Shown here in pieces: positions 22,641-33,649 of a DNA stretch of 64,000 nucleotides. Source of the stretch: Smallanthus sonchifolius (taxonomy: Eukaryota; Streptophyta; Magnoliopsida; Asterales; Asteraceae); contig CM042027.1 in the NCBI GenBank assembly GCA_023525975.1, positions 86,336,007 to 86,400,006 on the forward strand. The letters run 5' to 3'. The stretch's first letter is position 1. The number at the start of each line of letters is the position of its first letter. The position numbers and the translations under genes were made by a program. The notes under the pieces were generated by a model. It had not been told where the DNA came from and searched no databases. It worked only from the letters and a program-made list of their open reading frames with translations.

Positions 22641-23370
22641 AATTATAATAATTTTTTTATAATTACTAGATAAGATTAAGTTAGTTTTCTTTATAATTAT
22701 TTTAATTATGAAACTTTCATTATTCTATACATGCAAGTATCTCGTGAGTATAATAAAGGGAGTTCTATTAATATAGTAAACACAATATTACACTTCAACC
22801 ATAAAACAATATAATCTTATTTGTTAACATTTAATTATTTTGCATGTGTAGATGATACACATACCCACTAAATTGAATTAATTTTTTATATGTGCAATTG
22901 TGTAAATAATGAATCACCTATTTAAAAATTCACCTCGCTGCACGCATCAAAATAACAAACGAATTGAAAAAAGTTGAACTAAGGTTCGTTTGGTTTGTGA
23001 AGTTTATTGGAATTGATATTAGAAGGATTCATTTGAATTTCATAATGTATTTAGTTAGCATATTTGTTAATAGAACTGTAATATAAAAATACCTAAAAGA
23101 TAAAATTACTTTTTAAAATGATGAACGATTATGAATTCCATTGAAATGAAGAGGGATTTTGAATTCTATTAGTTAAGGGATTTGATTGGAATTAATTATA
23201 ATTCCAACATTTATTCTCTTAGTCAACCAAGCATATCAAGGGATGGAATTTCAATTCCAATTTCACTGAAATACGATGAATTCCTACCAACCAACACATG
23301 TCTTGAGTTTTTTTATAACCAAATCAAAATCATAAATCAATATGTATAAGGTTGCAAGGGGCGTACCTCG
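22641..23370. other. intergenic, AT-rich
   Basis: AT-rich DNA including a block (about 22985-23300) with many GAATT-type near repeats (TTGGAATTGATATT, GGATTTGATTGGAATT). No gene seen. Confidence 0.45.
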
Positions 23371-23631
23371 GGTTACCATGTGGGTACCACGAGTATATCG
23401 GATACACCGCCACATGGTTATCGGGTATCCCTTGCGGGTAGTTCCATTGGCTACTAGTACCCGTGTTTTGATTAAATGATTTAGCGGTCGGTAAACGACA
23501 TTATAGCCGTTGCGGGTTTAAAAAATATTATCTTATAAATACATATTCTTCCAATAATATTTTCACACCAAAACCCTACATTCTTTTTACTATATTTCTA
23601 CACAAAAATACGTTCTTTTTACTGTCCATGG

Positions 23632-23872
23632 ATTCCAAAAAATCGGTAATCGCAAAAAATCAAAGGCCGGTTCTAGCCAAGATCAACCAATATAACAACC
23701 GATACAACAACCGTTTCAATAACAATATTATCCGTATACTCAATTGTTAACTATGCCTACTCAAATTGCACCCGGTCAATACACCCATCAATTACAATAT
23801 CAACTTACGTTTGACCCTTTTGCACCCCGCTACGAAAACCTACCATACCTAACCCAACACTTAATGAAGAAC
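23632..23872 (+). pseudogene. Harbinger-like ORF1, N-terminal fragment
   Basis: Starts at ATGGATTCCAAAAAATC after a TATA-like TTATAAATACATAT (about 23532). The translated text is glutamine/proline-rich (QLLTMPTQIAPGQYTHQ, FDPFAPRYENLPYLTQHL), typical of the N-terminal region of Harbinger-type SANT/Myb-like ORF1 proteins. One base is missing near the start, and stops follow from CAA-to-TAA changes. Coding ends abruptly at 23872 where LTR-type sequence starts. The C-terminal part is probably at 33188-33643. Confidence 0.6.
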
Positions 23873-24229
23873 TGTGAGGCCCCGAACCCGGGAGACCTCA
23901 CTTATTGGATTTACTCATCAACACATAGCACTTTTAAACATAAGACATTCATTAACACAGCGGAAACGTTTTAAAATCTCAACATACGCAGCGGAAACAT
24001 AACATGCCTAAACATAACTTGTTAAATACAACTGAAACTTGTCTTAATTAACATAATCAAAAGAAACATAAACAGGATGCCAACTGCTGGTCTTCGGGTA
24101 ACTCTTCTCGCCAAGCCAAGCATCCACTTCCATCTACTGCCACCTACACTTAACTGATGTGCATACTAAAAATCAGCAACGCTGAGTGAGTTCTAACGTT
24201 TACTTTAAATCAATTATACAAAAGATTTA

Positions 24230-24332
24230 CTAAAACATATATACTGCCATTAAGGCTAAACTTAACACACTTTACTTTTCAAACATATATACTGCCATTA
24301 AGGCTAAACTTAACACACTTTACTTTTCAAAC
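24230..24332. repeat. tandem duplication of about 48 bp
   Basis: Two adjacent copies of ATATACTGCCATTAAGGC... ending CACACTTTACTTTTCAAAC, nearly identical. Confidence 0.85.
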
Positions 24333-24354
24333 AGTTTAAAACGTATAATAAACC

Positions 24355-24685
24355 GTCAATTCCTCTTTACTGTACTGCCCTCATGGCTTACATCCATGAA
24401 CCGACAAGTACCTGGTCAATGCCCCCATGGCTTACACCATGAACCGACACTACCGCTTATCCGTCAATTCCTTGTCACTACTGTACCGCCCCCATGGCTA
24501 ACGTCCATGAACCGACGAGTACCTGGTCAATGCCCCCATGGCTTACACCATGAACCGACACTACCGCTTATCCGTCAATTCCTAGTCACTACTGTACCGC
24601 CCCTATGGCTAACGCCCATGAATCGACGAGTACCTGGTCAATGCCCCCATGGCTAACGTCCATGAACCGACAATACCGCTTAACG
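24355..24685. repeat. tandem array, period about 60/120 bp
   Basis: Repeated units contain CCCCCATGGCT(T/A)AC...CCATGAACCGAC and GTACCTGGTCAATG. A higher-order period of about 120 bp includes CCGTCAATTCCT(T/A)GTCAC. Copies differ at few positions. A frame stays open through it only because of the repeats. Confidence 0.85.
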
Positions 24686-24708
24686 CTAAGGGGAGGTTGC
24701 GTGTGATC

Positions 24709-27700
24709 GGTGTCGAAGGGACCTGTCAAAGATAAAGAAATAGAGTGTCCTAATCACCTTAAACTAGTTAGGGTAAGAAGGGTGTCGAACCACGAAGAGT
24801 TTGTGGTCGGTGCTTAACTGCAATTGACAAAGTGATTTATGAAATAGCAATGGGTCTTTCTGACCAAACACAATCAATGATTTAGGTGAAAACTTTATAA
24901 ACTCAATAAACAAATCAAGTACCAAACAAAATGGTTTAAGTTGTAAACAATGATTAAAAAGGGTATCACACCCGGGTTTGAAGCTCACAAGTAATTAAGG
25001 ATTATCACACCAACATTTGAGTTCAAACAATCGAATGGTTATCCAAATCTAATTAACCAAATCTAACCAAGAACATCAACATTCATACATCATCGGCAAA
25101 TAGTGTAAAACAATATTCACGAATGAAATCGAGACAAATGTATGCAATATAGTTTTAGATCAATCAATAGATTCAACATGCATCAAAGTTCATAGCAATT
25201 ATCATCTAACGGGGTCAATGGTGCAAGAATTTATCGACTCCCGTGAGTTCATAATCATACTAAACACAAAGATTCAAGTATTTCAAACCAAACGATTACA
25301 AGAATTGTTTCTCAAAGCTAGCACATGATAAAACCCTAAAAACTTACAAACAATCCACCCGGGAATGATCACCGGTGGATTAGCCGCTCATGGTTGTGGA
25401 ATGCATCTTCGATTCTTCAATATTTCGAGTATCAATCTTCACTTGCATGTTAAAATCGTGTTCCTTAGCCTCCAAGAATGACCAAAATCGCCCAAGAACT
25501 CTGGTGTGTGAGAGTTCTTCGAATTTGGGGAAGAAAAACCTAAATAACCTTTGAAATTCGGCTGTTTCGCTCAAACCCCGCGTCTGAAACGCAACCAGCG
25601 TAGGCTTACGCTGGTGTGGCGTAGGCTTACGCTGGGTACCTGAAGCATGCTGTGAAGAAAACAGTTAGGCGTAGGCCTACGCTGGTGGGGCGTAGGCTTA
25701 CGCCATGTGGCGTAGGCTTACGCTGTACCTGCAGTTTTGCCCCGTTTCTTCCGTCTTCCATCCAACTCTTCCGTCTCTCTCGTAATATCTTCAAAAAAAA
25801 CATATATTAAGCTTCCAACACCTGCACATGCATGGCTACACAAAACCTTTGTATTCCACATATCAAATTGTATAAAAATAACATATTACACCTTTTAATA
25901 CATGAAACTTTGGCCACTTATCATATCCCCACACTTGAGTTTTGCTTGCCCTCAAGCAAAGTCATTTGCTTTTTAAATTCACATTACAAATTCTTAAATA
26001 ATTGTTTTCACTAAACATAAGTTAAGGTCCAAAGTCATGCAAGATTCACAAGAATTAAACTCTCAATAGATTTACAATCCAACAAACATTGATGAATTTT
26101 TAAACAAAAGGAAATATTGGAACGCGCTTAACTCATATCTAGTTATGGTTTTGCATGCACACACCCCTCACAATCAGACACTCCACTCGGCTTCATATAT
26201 GGACTAGCGATGACGTGCTAGTATTTTCCACTCAAAACCAAACAGTGACTCACATTATCATAGGCTTGCATATTGATCAAATCTCCACCTACTAACACAA
26301 CTAAAACGCACAAATCAAAAGGTCTTTTAAGGGTTGTAATGTAGGTTAGTGTTATAGGTATGGATAAGGATTTTTAAAGTGGCTAACGGTGAGTGGAATT
26401 CAACTAATGAAGTTACAAATTAACTCTTAAACTTTCAAAATTCTACCATGGGTATAAATGACCCATCAACACTAAAGTTCTTATTTCTTCAAACTATCAA
26501 ATAAAACTTAAGCTAAACTAACCCAATAACATCTTTTATTGTAGCTCAACTAATATTCAAAATCTTCGGGCACATGTTGACCCAATACTATTTTTGTATT
26601 TCTTTTTCATTCATTTTTTTTTTTAACTGCATCTGCAACAATCTAGGTTAATTGAATTCCAACTCACGGGTTTAAAAAGAAAAGGTTAAAAGGTGAATGG
26701 GTTAATGTTGTGGGTTTTGTCAAAAGAAAAGGTATAGGCTCAGAATGGGTGTCTAGTGGATATTAACGGGTAAAGGTATAAAAATGGCTAAAATAAAAAG
26801 GTTTCTCCTAATGCCTTTATCATTTTTGCACAATCAATTGGTTCAAGGTTTCAACATGTATTATCAATATGCAAGTTCTAAAATATGAAACAAAGTGGCT
26901 AAACACTCAAATAGGAGAATATATATATCAATTTGGCTCAAAATCTCACAGAAACGGTGGAAAATAGGTTACCGACATGTGCATGCAAACCGTCACCTTC
27001 TACTTTGTTACTCCCAATTCCAACATTTCCAATTTATTATATATATATATATATATTTTTTTTTTACATTTGTTGGAAAAACTTAATCGAGTAACTTAAT
27101 GAATTAACCATGACCAAAGACCTCTACCAAACACTTTGTAAAACAATTTTCAAAAATTTTGTATGGTTTCCAAGATTTTCCACATCCCCACACTTGAACC
27201 TTACATTGTCCCAATGTAAATAGTTATGAAATGTAAAAGTGCGGTTAGCGGGTGCAAAAATAACCAATGCCCAATAACTCCCGATATCCCACTCAAAGAT
27301 TTCCATGACCATGAACACCAACCCAAGCATCACCCAAGTTTCAAACAAAAACACACAAAAATAAACAAAAATATCAAAATAACCTAAAACACACAAAGCA
27401 CACCAAAACAATAATATATATATATATATATATATTTATATGCAAGAAAGAAGTAAAAGTACGTAGACCTGTTCGAAATGCCCAACAACATCAGGCAACG
27501 CTGTCCTCACTGTTTTGTTCTGATTGAAATTTGCCTTCGGGGTAGGATTACGCTGTAGCAGCGTAGCCTTACGCTGACCTGCTTCTGGTCTTTTTTCAGC
27601 TCCCAACTTGAATGTGTTTCGTCCCTGAAATACCGACATCCGCTGTAACCTCATACTTCACGCCTTCCTTTGATTCTTGCACAAAATTTAAACAAAAATT

Positions 27701-27814
27701 ATCAAAACGAAGAAAAATAATAAAACATAATTTAATTAAAAACATCACATAAGCCGGGTTGCCTCCCGGTTAGCGCTAAGTTTATTGTCCTCAGCTCGAC
27801 ACTTCTTCATGGTA
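24709..27814. other. non-coding 3' part of the gypsy element
   Basis: About 3.1 kb with no long reading frame. It contains two CCCCACACTTGA motifs (about 25931 and 27187), two (AT)n tracts (27037-27056, 27415-27435) and the CGTAGGCTTACG repeats. It probably contains the 3' LTR, perhaps beginning TGTGATCGGTGTCG at 24709. Confidence 0.5.
25590..25725. repeat. CGTAGGCTTACGCTG repeat cluster in the gypsy 3' region
   Basis: Several copies of the imperfectly palindromic GCGTAGGC(T/C)TACGC in both orientations within about 130 bp, with related copies at about 27540-27575. The sequence is non-coding and can form short hairpins. Confidence 0.8.
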
Positions 27815-30800
27815 TTACTCATGCTCGTTCATCACCAAGCTCAATAAGAATGCTTCTGCTTGGTTTGTTGGCCCATTAATCTCGTTAAGTTCGAGATATG
27901 GCTTCAATCGGTGACCATTCACAACTTGCCTCAAGTGATCCTCACAATCTTCAATCTCTATATCTCCATAGTTGCCAACTCGTGTGATCACAAATGGTCC
28001 CGTCCACTTGCTTTTCAATTTTCCTGGAAAGAACTTCAACCTTGAATTATAAAGCCAAACTCTTTGACCCACTTCAAACTCCTTCTTCCGAAGCTTGGCA
28101 TCATGAACCGCCTTCATTTTGTCCTTGTAAACGGATGCACAATCATATGCCTCACTTCTCAATTCTTCCAGTTCATTTAGACTCAACTTCCTTTCTTTTC
28201 CTGCAACATCATAATCCACATTAACTTCTTTGATAGCCCAAAACGCCCGGTGAGCTAACTCTACCGGTAGATGACAATCTTTTCCATAAACCAACCGGTA
28301 TGGGGTCGTGCCAATAGGGGTTTTATAAGCCGTTCGGTAAGCCCATAAAGCATCAGTCAATTTGGTTGACCAATCTTTTCGGTCCGCCCGGACGGTTTTT
28401 TGTAAAATATCTTTTATTTGCCTATTAGACACTTCCACTTGTCCGCTTGTTTGGGGATGGTAAGGAGTTGCTATTCTATGATCCACGCCATACCGTTTTA
28501 GTAATTTGCCAAATTTAAAATTTTTGAAATGAGATCCCCCATCACTTATAATGACACGGGGGATACCAAACCTCGAGAAAATGTTTGTTTGGACAAAGTT
28601 ACACACAACGGTATGATCGTTCGTCTTAGTGGCTATCGCCTCGACCCATTTAGATACATAGTCGACCGCCACCAAGATATACAAATTGCCAAACGAGTTT
28701 GGGAAGGGTCCCATGAAATCAATTCCCCACACATCAAAGAGGTCAAGGACAAGAATCGGTTTCATGGGCATTTCATCTCTTTTGGAGATGCTCCCTAACT
28801 GTTGACATTTGACGCAATGTTTCGCAAACTCAAACGCGTCCTTAAACAAAGTTGGCCAGAAAAGACCACATGCAAGAATTTTGTGTCCTGTCTTTTGGCC
28901 ACTGAAATGGCCTCCACATGCATAAGAGTGCACATGTGCTAGCACACTTGGAATTTCCTCGTTTGGCACACATCGTCTAATCATTTGATCCGCTCCCACT
29001 TTAAATAACTCCGGTTCTTCCCAAATGTATTGCTTTACTTGGGATAGAAAATGTGCTTTCTTCTTCTTTACCCAATGACTCGGGACTGCACCTGTTGCCA
29101 AAAAATTTACAATATTAGCAAACCAAGGTACAGATGAAACAGACATAATATGCTCATCAGGGAATGATTCATTTATCACTGTCGTGGACTCTTCATCATC
29201 AACCATGATCCTTGATAAGTGACCGGCTACCACATTGTCACTCCCTTTTTTATCACGGATCTCCACGTCAAATTCTTGCAATAACAAGATCCACCTTATA
29301 AGTCTTGGTTTAGCATCCTTTTTCTCCATGAGGTACCTGACAGCAATGTGATCAGAATAGATAATAATTTTGCTTCCCCATATATAGGACCTAAACTTGT
29401 CTAACGCATATACTACTGCGAGTAATTCTTTTTCGGTTGTGGTATAATTCAATTGAGCATCCGAAAGAGTTTTACTTGCATAATATATGGCAACGGGTTT
29501 CTTCTCAACCCCTTGTCCCAACACGGCCCCAACCGCATAGTCACTAGCATCACACATGATTTCAAAAGGAAGTGACCAATTTGGTGATTGTAAGATTGGG
29601 GCCTCCACCAATTTTTGTTTCAATATGTTAAAGGCATTTACACATTCATCATTAAAAACAAACGGTGCATCTTTTAAAAGTAAGTTACATAATGGTTTCG
29701 TGATTGAGCTAAAACCCTTAATAAATCTCCTATAAAACCCCGCATGCCCCAAAAATGATCTAATGCCTTTAGCATTCGTGGGATGAGGTAAAGTAGATAT
29801 AACCTGAACTTTAGCATGATCTACCTCAATCCCACGATTTGAAATCACATGACCCAAAACTATCCCTTCTTGGACCATAAAATGACTCTTTTCCCAACTC
29901 AAGACCAAATTTGTTTCAACACACCTTTTTAAAACTTTTTCCAATTGGTTTAAACATGAATCAAAAGATGTACCAAAAATGGAAAAATCATCCATAAAAA
30001 TCTCCAAAGACTCGCCCACCATATCTGAAAAGATACTCATCATACACCTTTGGAAGGTGGCGGGGGCATTACATAGTCCAAACGGCATTCGCCTAAATGC
30101 GAAAGTACCATATGGACAAGTAAATGTTGTCTTATGTTGATCCTCGGGATGTATAGCAATTTGGTTGTAACCCGAATAACCATCAAGAAAACAGTAGTAT
30201 TTCTGACCTGCGAGTTTTTCCACTATTTGATCAATGAACGGTAATGGGAAATGATCTTTTGAAGTAGCTGCATTTAATTTCCTGTAATCAATACAAATCC
30301 GCCACCCGGTTACCGGCCGAGTGGCTACTTCCTCACCTGAGTCGTTCTTGACGACTTGAATGCCCGCCTTTTTGGGCACAGTTTGTGTTGGACTCACCCA
30401 TGTACTATCAGAAATTGGGTAAACAATTCCGGCGTCCAACCATTTGAGAACTTCCTTCTTTACGACTTCCCGCATATTTGGATTTAGCCGCCTTTGTGCA
30501 TCGTGGGATGGTGTAATAACTTGATCCGTGACAATCCTATGCATCACAATCGAGGGACTAATACCCTTCAAATCCGCAATACTCCACCTAATAGCCGCCT
30601 TATGGGCGGCTAACACCTTCATCACAGCCTCCTCTTGTTCCTTTGTCAAATTTGATGCAATGATCACCGGGAGGGTGTCGTTTTCTCCTATAAAAGCATA
30701 CTTGAGGTTCTTTGGCAACTCCTTCAACTCGACCTTTGGGGGTTGCTCCAAAGATGGCTTCAGCTTTGTATCAATGTGTTCCGGCAAGCTTTCCACTTGG

Positions 30801-33187
30801 TGAGTCCACGGTGGTCTCCCATCTTTAATTGCCATTGCTTCAAGCTGTTTTTCTTCTTCTTCGAGTTCCTTGCTTGTCTCAACCTGTAACCTGTCACATG
30901 AAAAGCATGTCTCTGTGGTGCTATCCTCGGTTACAATAACATCGCAAAGAGGAATGTACCCGTCAACAATGTCCGCCATAAAGCATTCATCGTTGACCAG
31001 AGAGTTAGATATATGTGAAAAAACATTTAATCTCAACTTTCGGTTCCCAAATGTCATGTCAACCGTTCCATTTCGGCAATTAATTTGGGCATTTGCGGTT
31101 GCCAGAAATGGTCGACCAAGGATAACCGTAGGTTGCGTTGTTCTGTCGGAAGAGACATAATCCAACACTAGAAAATCCACTGGGAAATAAAAATCTTCCA
31201 CCTTTACAATGACATCAGTTAATATTCCTCGGGGGAGCTTAGGAGTTAAGTCGGCCAAAACCACGGTAGTGTCGGCCTTCCTAAGAGGGCCAAAATCATA
31301 TTGGTCATAAAGGCTCCCCGGAAGAATACTAACACTAGCTCCAAGATCTAGGAGTGCCCTTTTTATTTTGAAATCACCTACTTGAATAGATATAATAGGT
31401 TCCCCCGGATCTTGTAGTTTAGGTGGAAGAGCACCCGATAGAATGGCATTCACATTAGCGGTTACATCAAGTTTCTTTGGGAATTTATGATTCCGCTTTT
31501 GTGTACACAATTCTTTCAAGTACTTCGCGTAAGCTGGAATTTGTTTAATGGCATCCAAAAGGGGTATGTTAATTTTGACTTGTCTAAACATCTCCCACAT
31601 TTCTTCTTGTTGTGGTCCTCTTTTATTTACCAATTTTGCTTTAAATGGTTCAACTAATGCCTCTGGGTAAGGAACGGAACCACCCGTCATATCCTTTCCT
31701 TTAGCAATAGGTGACTCATCTCTAAAAACCGGTTTAATTTTTTCAAGATTTTGATTAATTGGTTTTTTATTATTAACAAATTCCACTTCACCTTCACTTT
31801 CCTCACCCTCAATGACATCCTCCACCACCCCTTCAACCAATTGTGGTGGAGACTCAACTTTATTATCAATAACCTTCCCATTACGAAGAACCGTAACTTT
31901 ACTTACATTTGCATTGGTTGAAGTCGACCCTTGATGTTGCGGGTTTAATGTAGTGTTACTCGGTAGCCTCCCTCCACCTTGCTTTAGCAAAGATATTTCT
32001 TCGGCCATTTGACCCACTTGTCTTTCCAAAGCCACAAACGACTTGTCCCTCACTTCATTCTCCTTCTTTGACTCTTTCATCATCTCTAATAGTGCATCCA
32101 ACTTTGAGTTAACCGCATCATCTCCCCCTGATGACCCATTTTGTTGTTGGTGATCTTGGTTGTAATTCCTTGGGGGGTAATTTGTGTTCCGGTTATTGTT
32201 ATAAGAACCCCTTTGATAACCACCCGAATTGTAGTTCCCTTGTTGACGCGGTTGATATGAGTTTGATGAGGTGTTTTGATTCGCACCTTGAAAGTTGGGG
32301 TTCATTTGGTTTGCGGCGTTCCCATACTTGAAGTTAGGATGGTTTCTCAACCCCGGATGATAGGTGTTTGAGTTCATGTCATATTGTTTCCTCTCACCAT
32401 ACACTTGATTCACCTCTTCTTGAAATGGGCACTCCATTGTTTTGTGGCCTATATCTCCACAATCTTCACAAACGTCGAATCGAGCTTTTACTCCCGCTAC
32501 TTCTTTCTTTTCGCCTTTCCTCAACAATGCTAGTTCTCTCTCCATAGATGCTAACCTTTCTTTTGTATCATAATCCGGGACAGACTTAGAAATTGCGTGT
32601 TTGGCTCTTCGGCTAGCCGATGCCTCGGCTTTAGAACTTTGGCTCATCCTTTCTAAGAAATCCCAATCATCTTCTTCGGGATTAGACAACAATGTCCCAT
32701 TACTGGTGGACTTCAAGTATTTCCTCTCCTCTTGAGTCAAACCATCAACAAAACACTTTACCAATTCCCACAACTCAATTTGATGGTGGGGGCATTTCCT
32801 CAACAACTCCTTGAAGCGTGTAAAGGCTTCATGTAAAGGTTCACCTGTTTGTTGTTGAAAAGTCCGAATCTCAATTCGGGAGTCATCTGTCTTCGCAACC
32901 GAATAATACTCATCCAAAAAGACTTGTTGCATATCATCCCATGTGTGGATGCTATTGGCCGGCAATGTGATGAACCATTGCTTTGCTCGATCCTTTAGGG
33001 AAAATTGGAAAAGTCTAAGTTTGACTTCGCTTTGATCAAAATTCTCATCCCCAATTGTGCTACAGATGGCAGCAAACTCGGCTAAATGGGTGTATGGTTC
33101 TTTGGTGACCATACCATGAAAATGTGGAAGGACGTTGATGTAATTCGGTCTTGATTTGGTCACGTTGAGTGTTGGGAGATTGTACGG
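27815..33187 (-). CDS. Ty3-gypsy gag-pol polyprotein, long open frame (5' end truncated)
   Basis: A single frame of about 1,790 codons with no stop. Order: gag capsid (SLKDRAKQWFITLPA), CX2CX4HX4C zinc knuckle (CEDCGDIGHKTMEC, about residue 260), aspartic protease with DLGAS in place of the usual D-S/T-G (about 640), reverse transcriptase (RICIDYRKLN to FMDDFSIFG, about 930-1120), RNase H (CDASDYAVGAVLGQ, EKELLAV, YSDH, about 1230-1310), integrase zinc finger (HSYACGGHFSG...CVKC, about 1440) and DDE core (WGIDFMGPF, IISDGGSHF, HPQTSGQVEV, about 1510-1600). No chromodomain was seen at the C-terminus. The frame remains open antisense into flanking Harbinger ORF1 up to 33250, so the first 20 or so apparent residues are not gag. 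The intact frame suggests a fairly recent copy. Confidence 0.93.
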   Translation of the reverse strand, partial: PYNLPTLNVTKSRPNYINVLPHFHGMVTKEPYTHLAEFAAICSTIGDENFDQSEVKLRLFQFSLKDRAKQWFITLPANSIHTWDDMQQVFLDEYYSVAKTDDSRIEIRTFQQQTGEPLHEAFTRFKELLRKCPHHQIELWELVKCFVDGLTQEERKYLKSTSNGTLLSNPEEDDWDFLERMSQSSKAEASASRRAKHAISKSVPDYDTKERLASMERELALLRKGEKKEVAGVKARFDVCEDCGDIGHKTMECPFQEEVNQVYGERKQYDMNSNTYHPGLRNHPNFKYGNAANQMNPNFQGANQNTSSNSYQPRQQGNYNSGGYQRGSYNNNRNTNYPPRNYNQDHQQQNGSSGGDDAVNSKLDALLEMMKESKKENEVRDKSFVALERQVGQMAEEISLLKQGGGRLPSNTTLNPQHQGSTSTNANVSKVTVLRNGKVIDNKVESPPQLVEGVVEDVIEGEESEGEVEFVNNKKPINQNLEKIKPVFRDESPIAKGKDMTGGSVPYPEALVEPFKAKLVNKRGPQQEEMWEMFRQVKINIPLLDAIKQIPAYAKYLKELCTQKRNHKFPKKLDVTANVNAILSGALPPKLQDPGEPIISIQVGDFKIKRALLDLGASVSILPGSLYDQYDFGPLRKADTTVVLADLTPKLPRGILTDVIVKVEDFYFPVDFLVLDYVSSDRTTQPTVILGRPFLATANAQINCRNGTVDMTFGNRKLRLNVFSHISNSLVNDECFMADIVDGYIPLCDVIVTEDSTTETCFSCDRLQVETSKELEEEEKQLEAMAIKDGRPPWTHQVESLPEHIDTKLKPSLEQPPKVELKELPKNLKYAFIGENDTLPVIIASNLTKEQEEAVMKVLAAHKAAIRWSIADLKGISPSIVMHRIVTDQVITPSHDAQRRLNPNMREVVKKEVLKWLDAGIVYPISDSTWVSPTQTVPKKAGIQVVKNDSGEEVATRPVTGWRICIDYRKLNAATSKDHFPLPFIDQIVEKLAGQKYYCFLDGYSGYNQIAIHPEDQHKTTFTCPYGTFAFRRMPFGLCNAPATFQRCMMSIFSDMVGESLEIFMDDFSIFGTSFDSCLNQLEKVLKRCVETNLVLSWEKSHFMVQEGIVLGHVISNRGIEVDHAKVQVISTLPHPTNAKGIRSFLGHAGFYRRFIKGFSSITKPLCNLLLKDAPFVFNDECVNAFNILKQKLVEAPILQSPNWSLPFEIMCDASDYAVGAVLGQGVEKKPVAIYYASKTLSDAQLNYTTTEKELLAVVYALDKFRSYIWGSKIIIYSDHIAVRYLMEKKDAKPRLIRWILLLQEFDVEIRDKKGSDNVVAGHLSRIMVDDEESTTVINESFPDEHIMSVSSVPWFANIVNFLATGAVPSHWVKKKKAHFLSQVKQYIWEEPELFKVGADQMIRRCVPNEEIPSVLAHVHSYACGGHFSGQKTGHKILACGLFWPTLFKDAFEFAKHCVKCQQLGSISKRDEMPMKPILVLDLFDVWGIDFMGPFPNSFGNLYILVAVDYVSKWVEAIATKTNDHTVVCNFVQTNIFSRFGIPRVIISDGGSHFKNFKFGKLLKRYGVDHRIATPYHPQTSGQVEVSNRQIKDILQKTVRADRKDWSTKLTDALWAYRTAYKTPIGTTPYRLVYGKDCHLPVELAHRAFWAIKEVNVDYDVAGKERKLSLNELEELRSEAYDCASVYKDKMKAVHDAKLRKKEFEVGQRVWLYNSRLKFFPGKLKSKWTGPFVITRVGNYGDIEIEDCEDHLRQVVNGHRLKPYLELNEINGPTNQAEAFLLSLVMNEHE

Positions 33188-33643
33188 TTTCATGATAAAT
33201 GGAACAAAGTGTCGTTGATGGGTGAGGAGTTTTCGGGTCAATCCGAACATAAAAGAAAGTCTTCGGATTCCGGTAACTACTCAAATCACGACTCATTCAA
33301 TAATTGGGCACCCGACCTTAACGAAGGCGCAACACCAACAAGACCAACACGAAAAGCAAAGAAATCAAAGGAGTCGTCAAGGATAGGTAATTTAGCCTAA
33401 GCAGTCGCACAATACACACTCAGGAAGGAGCAATGGAAGGAAATTTTGAAAAAACTATTGAAATCAACAAAGAAAATAGATGAACAAATTATTAACTTGG
33501 TGGAGGAGCAACGAGAGCCTATAAGGGAGGATCGTAAGGTCCGATATTTAAAATTGTTTATGAATCTACACGACCATGTGACCAGATCGATGTTGAAAAT
33601 AATTTTTAAACAAAAACGTGAAATAACGAATTGGTATGAATGA
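33188..33643 (+). pseudogene. Harbinger-like ORF1 (SANT/NAM-associated C-terminal type), C-terminal fragment
   Basis: The plus frame reads FHDKWNKVSLMGEEFSGQ, then RKSSDSGNYSN, RPTRKAKKSKESS and a charged helical tail (KKLLKSTKKIDEQIINL) ending ITNWYE. This is the usual C-terminal arrangement of Harbinger ORF1/'NAM-associated' proteins. One in-frame TAA at 33398-33400 interrupts otherwise continuous homology. The central SANT/Myb-like portion, expected between this and the fragment at 23632-23872, is absent, so the gypsy junction was accompanied by loss of sequence. Confidence 0.75.
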
Positions 33644-33649
33644 CCTTGT

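Larger units (their letters stand above)
23873..24708. mobile_element. LTR-like sequence fragment
   Basis: Begins TGTGAGGCCCCGAACCCGGG, the TG-plus-GC-rich start seen in long plant LTRs, and contains a short tandem duplication (24235-24330) and the array at 24355-24680. No coding region. The right end and matching LTR could not be resolved, and no AGAAC target duplication was found to the right. Confidence 0.45.
24709..33187 (-). mobile_element. Ty3-gypsy (Athila-like) retrotransposon, 5'-truncated
   Basis: The internal coding region runs on the minus strand (27815-33187) and a non-coding 3' part extends to about 24709. The 5' LTR, primer-binding site and beginning of gag are missing: at about 33187 the sequence passes directly into Harbinger ORF1. 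The 3' LTR boundaries were not resolved. There is no env-like or additional ORF in the 3' part. The RT and integrase style match the Athila lineage of Ty3-gypsy; this is recognition rather than a computed phylogeny. Confidence 0.8.

Noticed and set aside
25590..25725. CRISPR-like repeat array
   Set aside because: Copies are irregularly spaced, in both orientations and in plant retrotransposon DNA; no spacers or associated genes.
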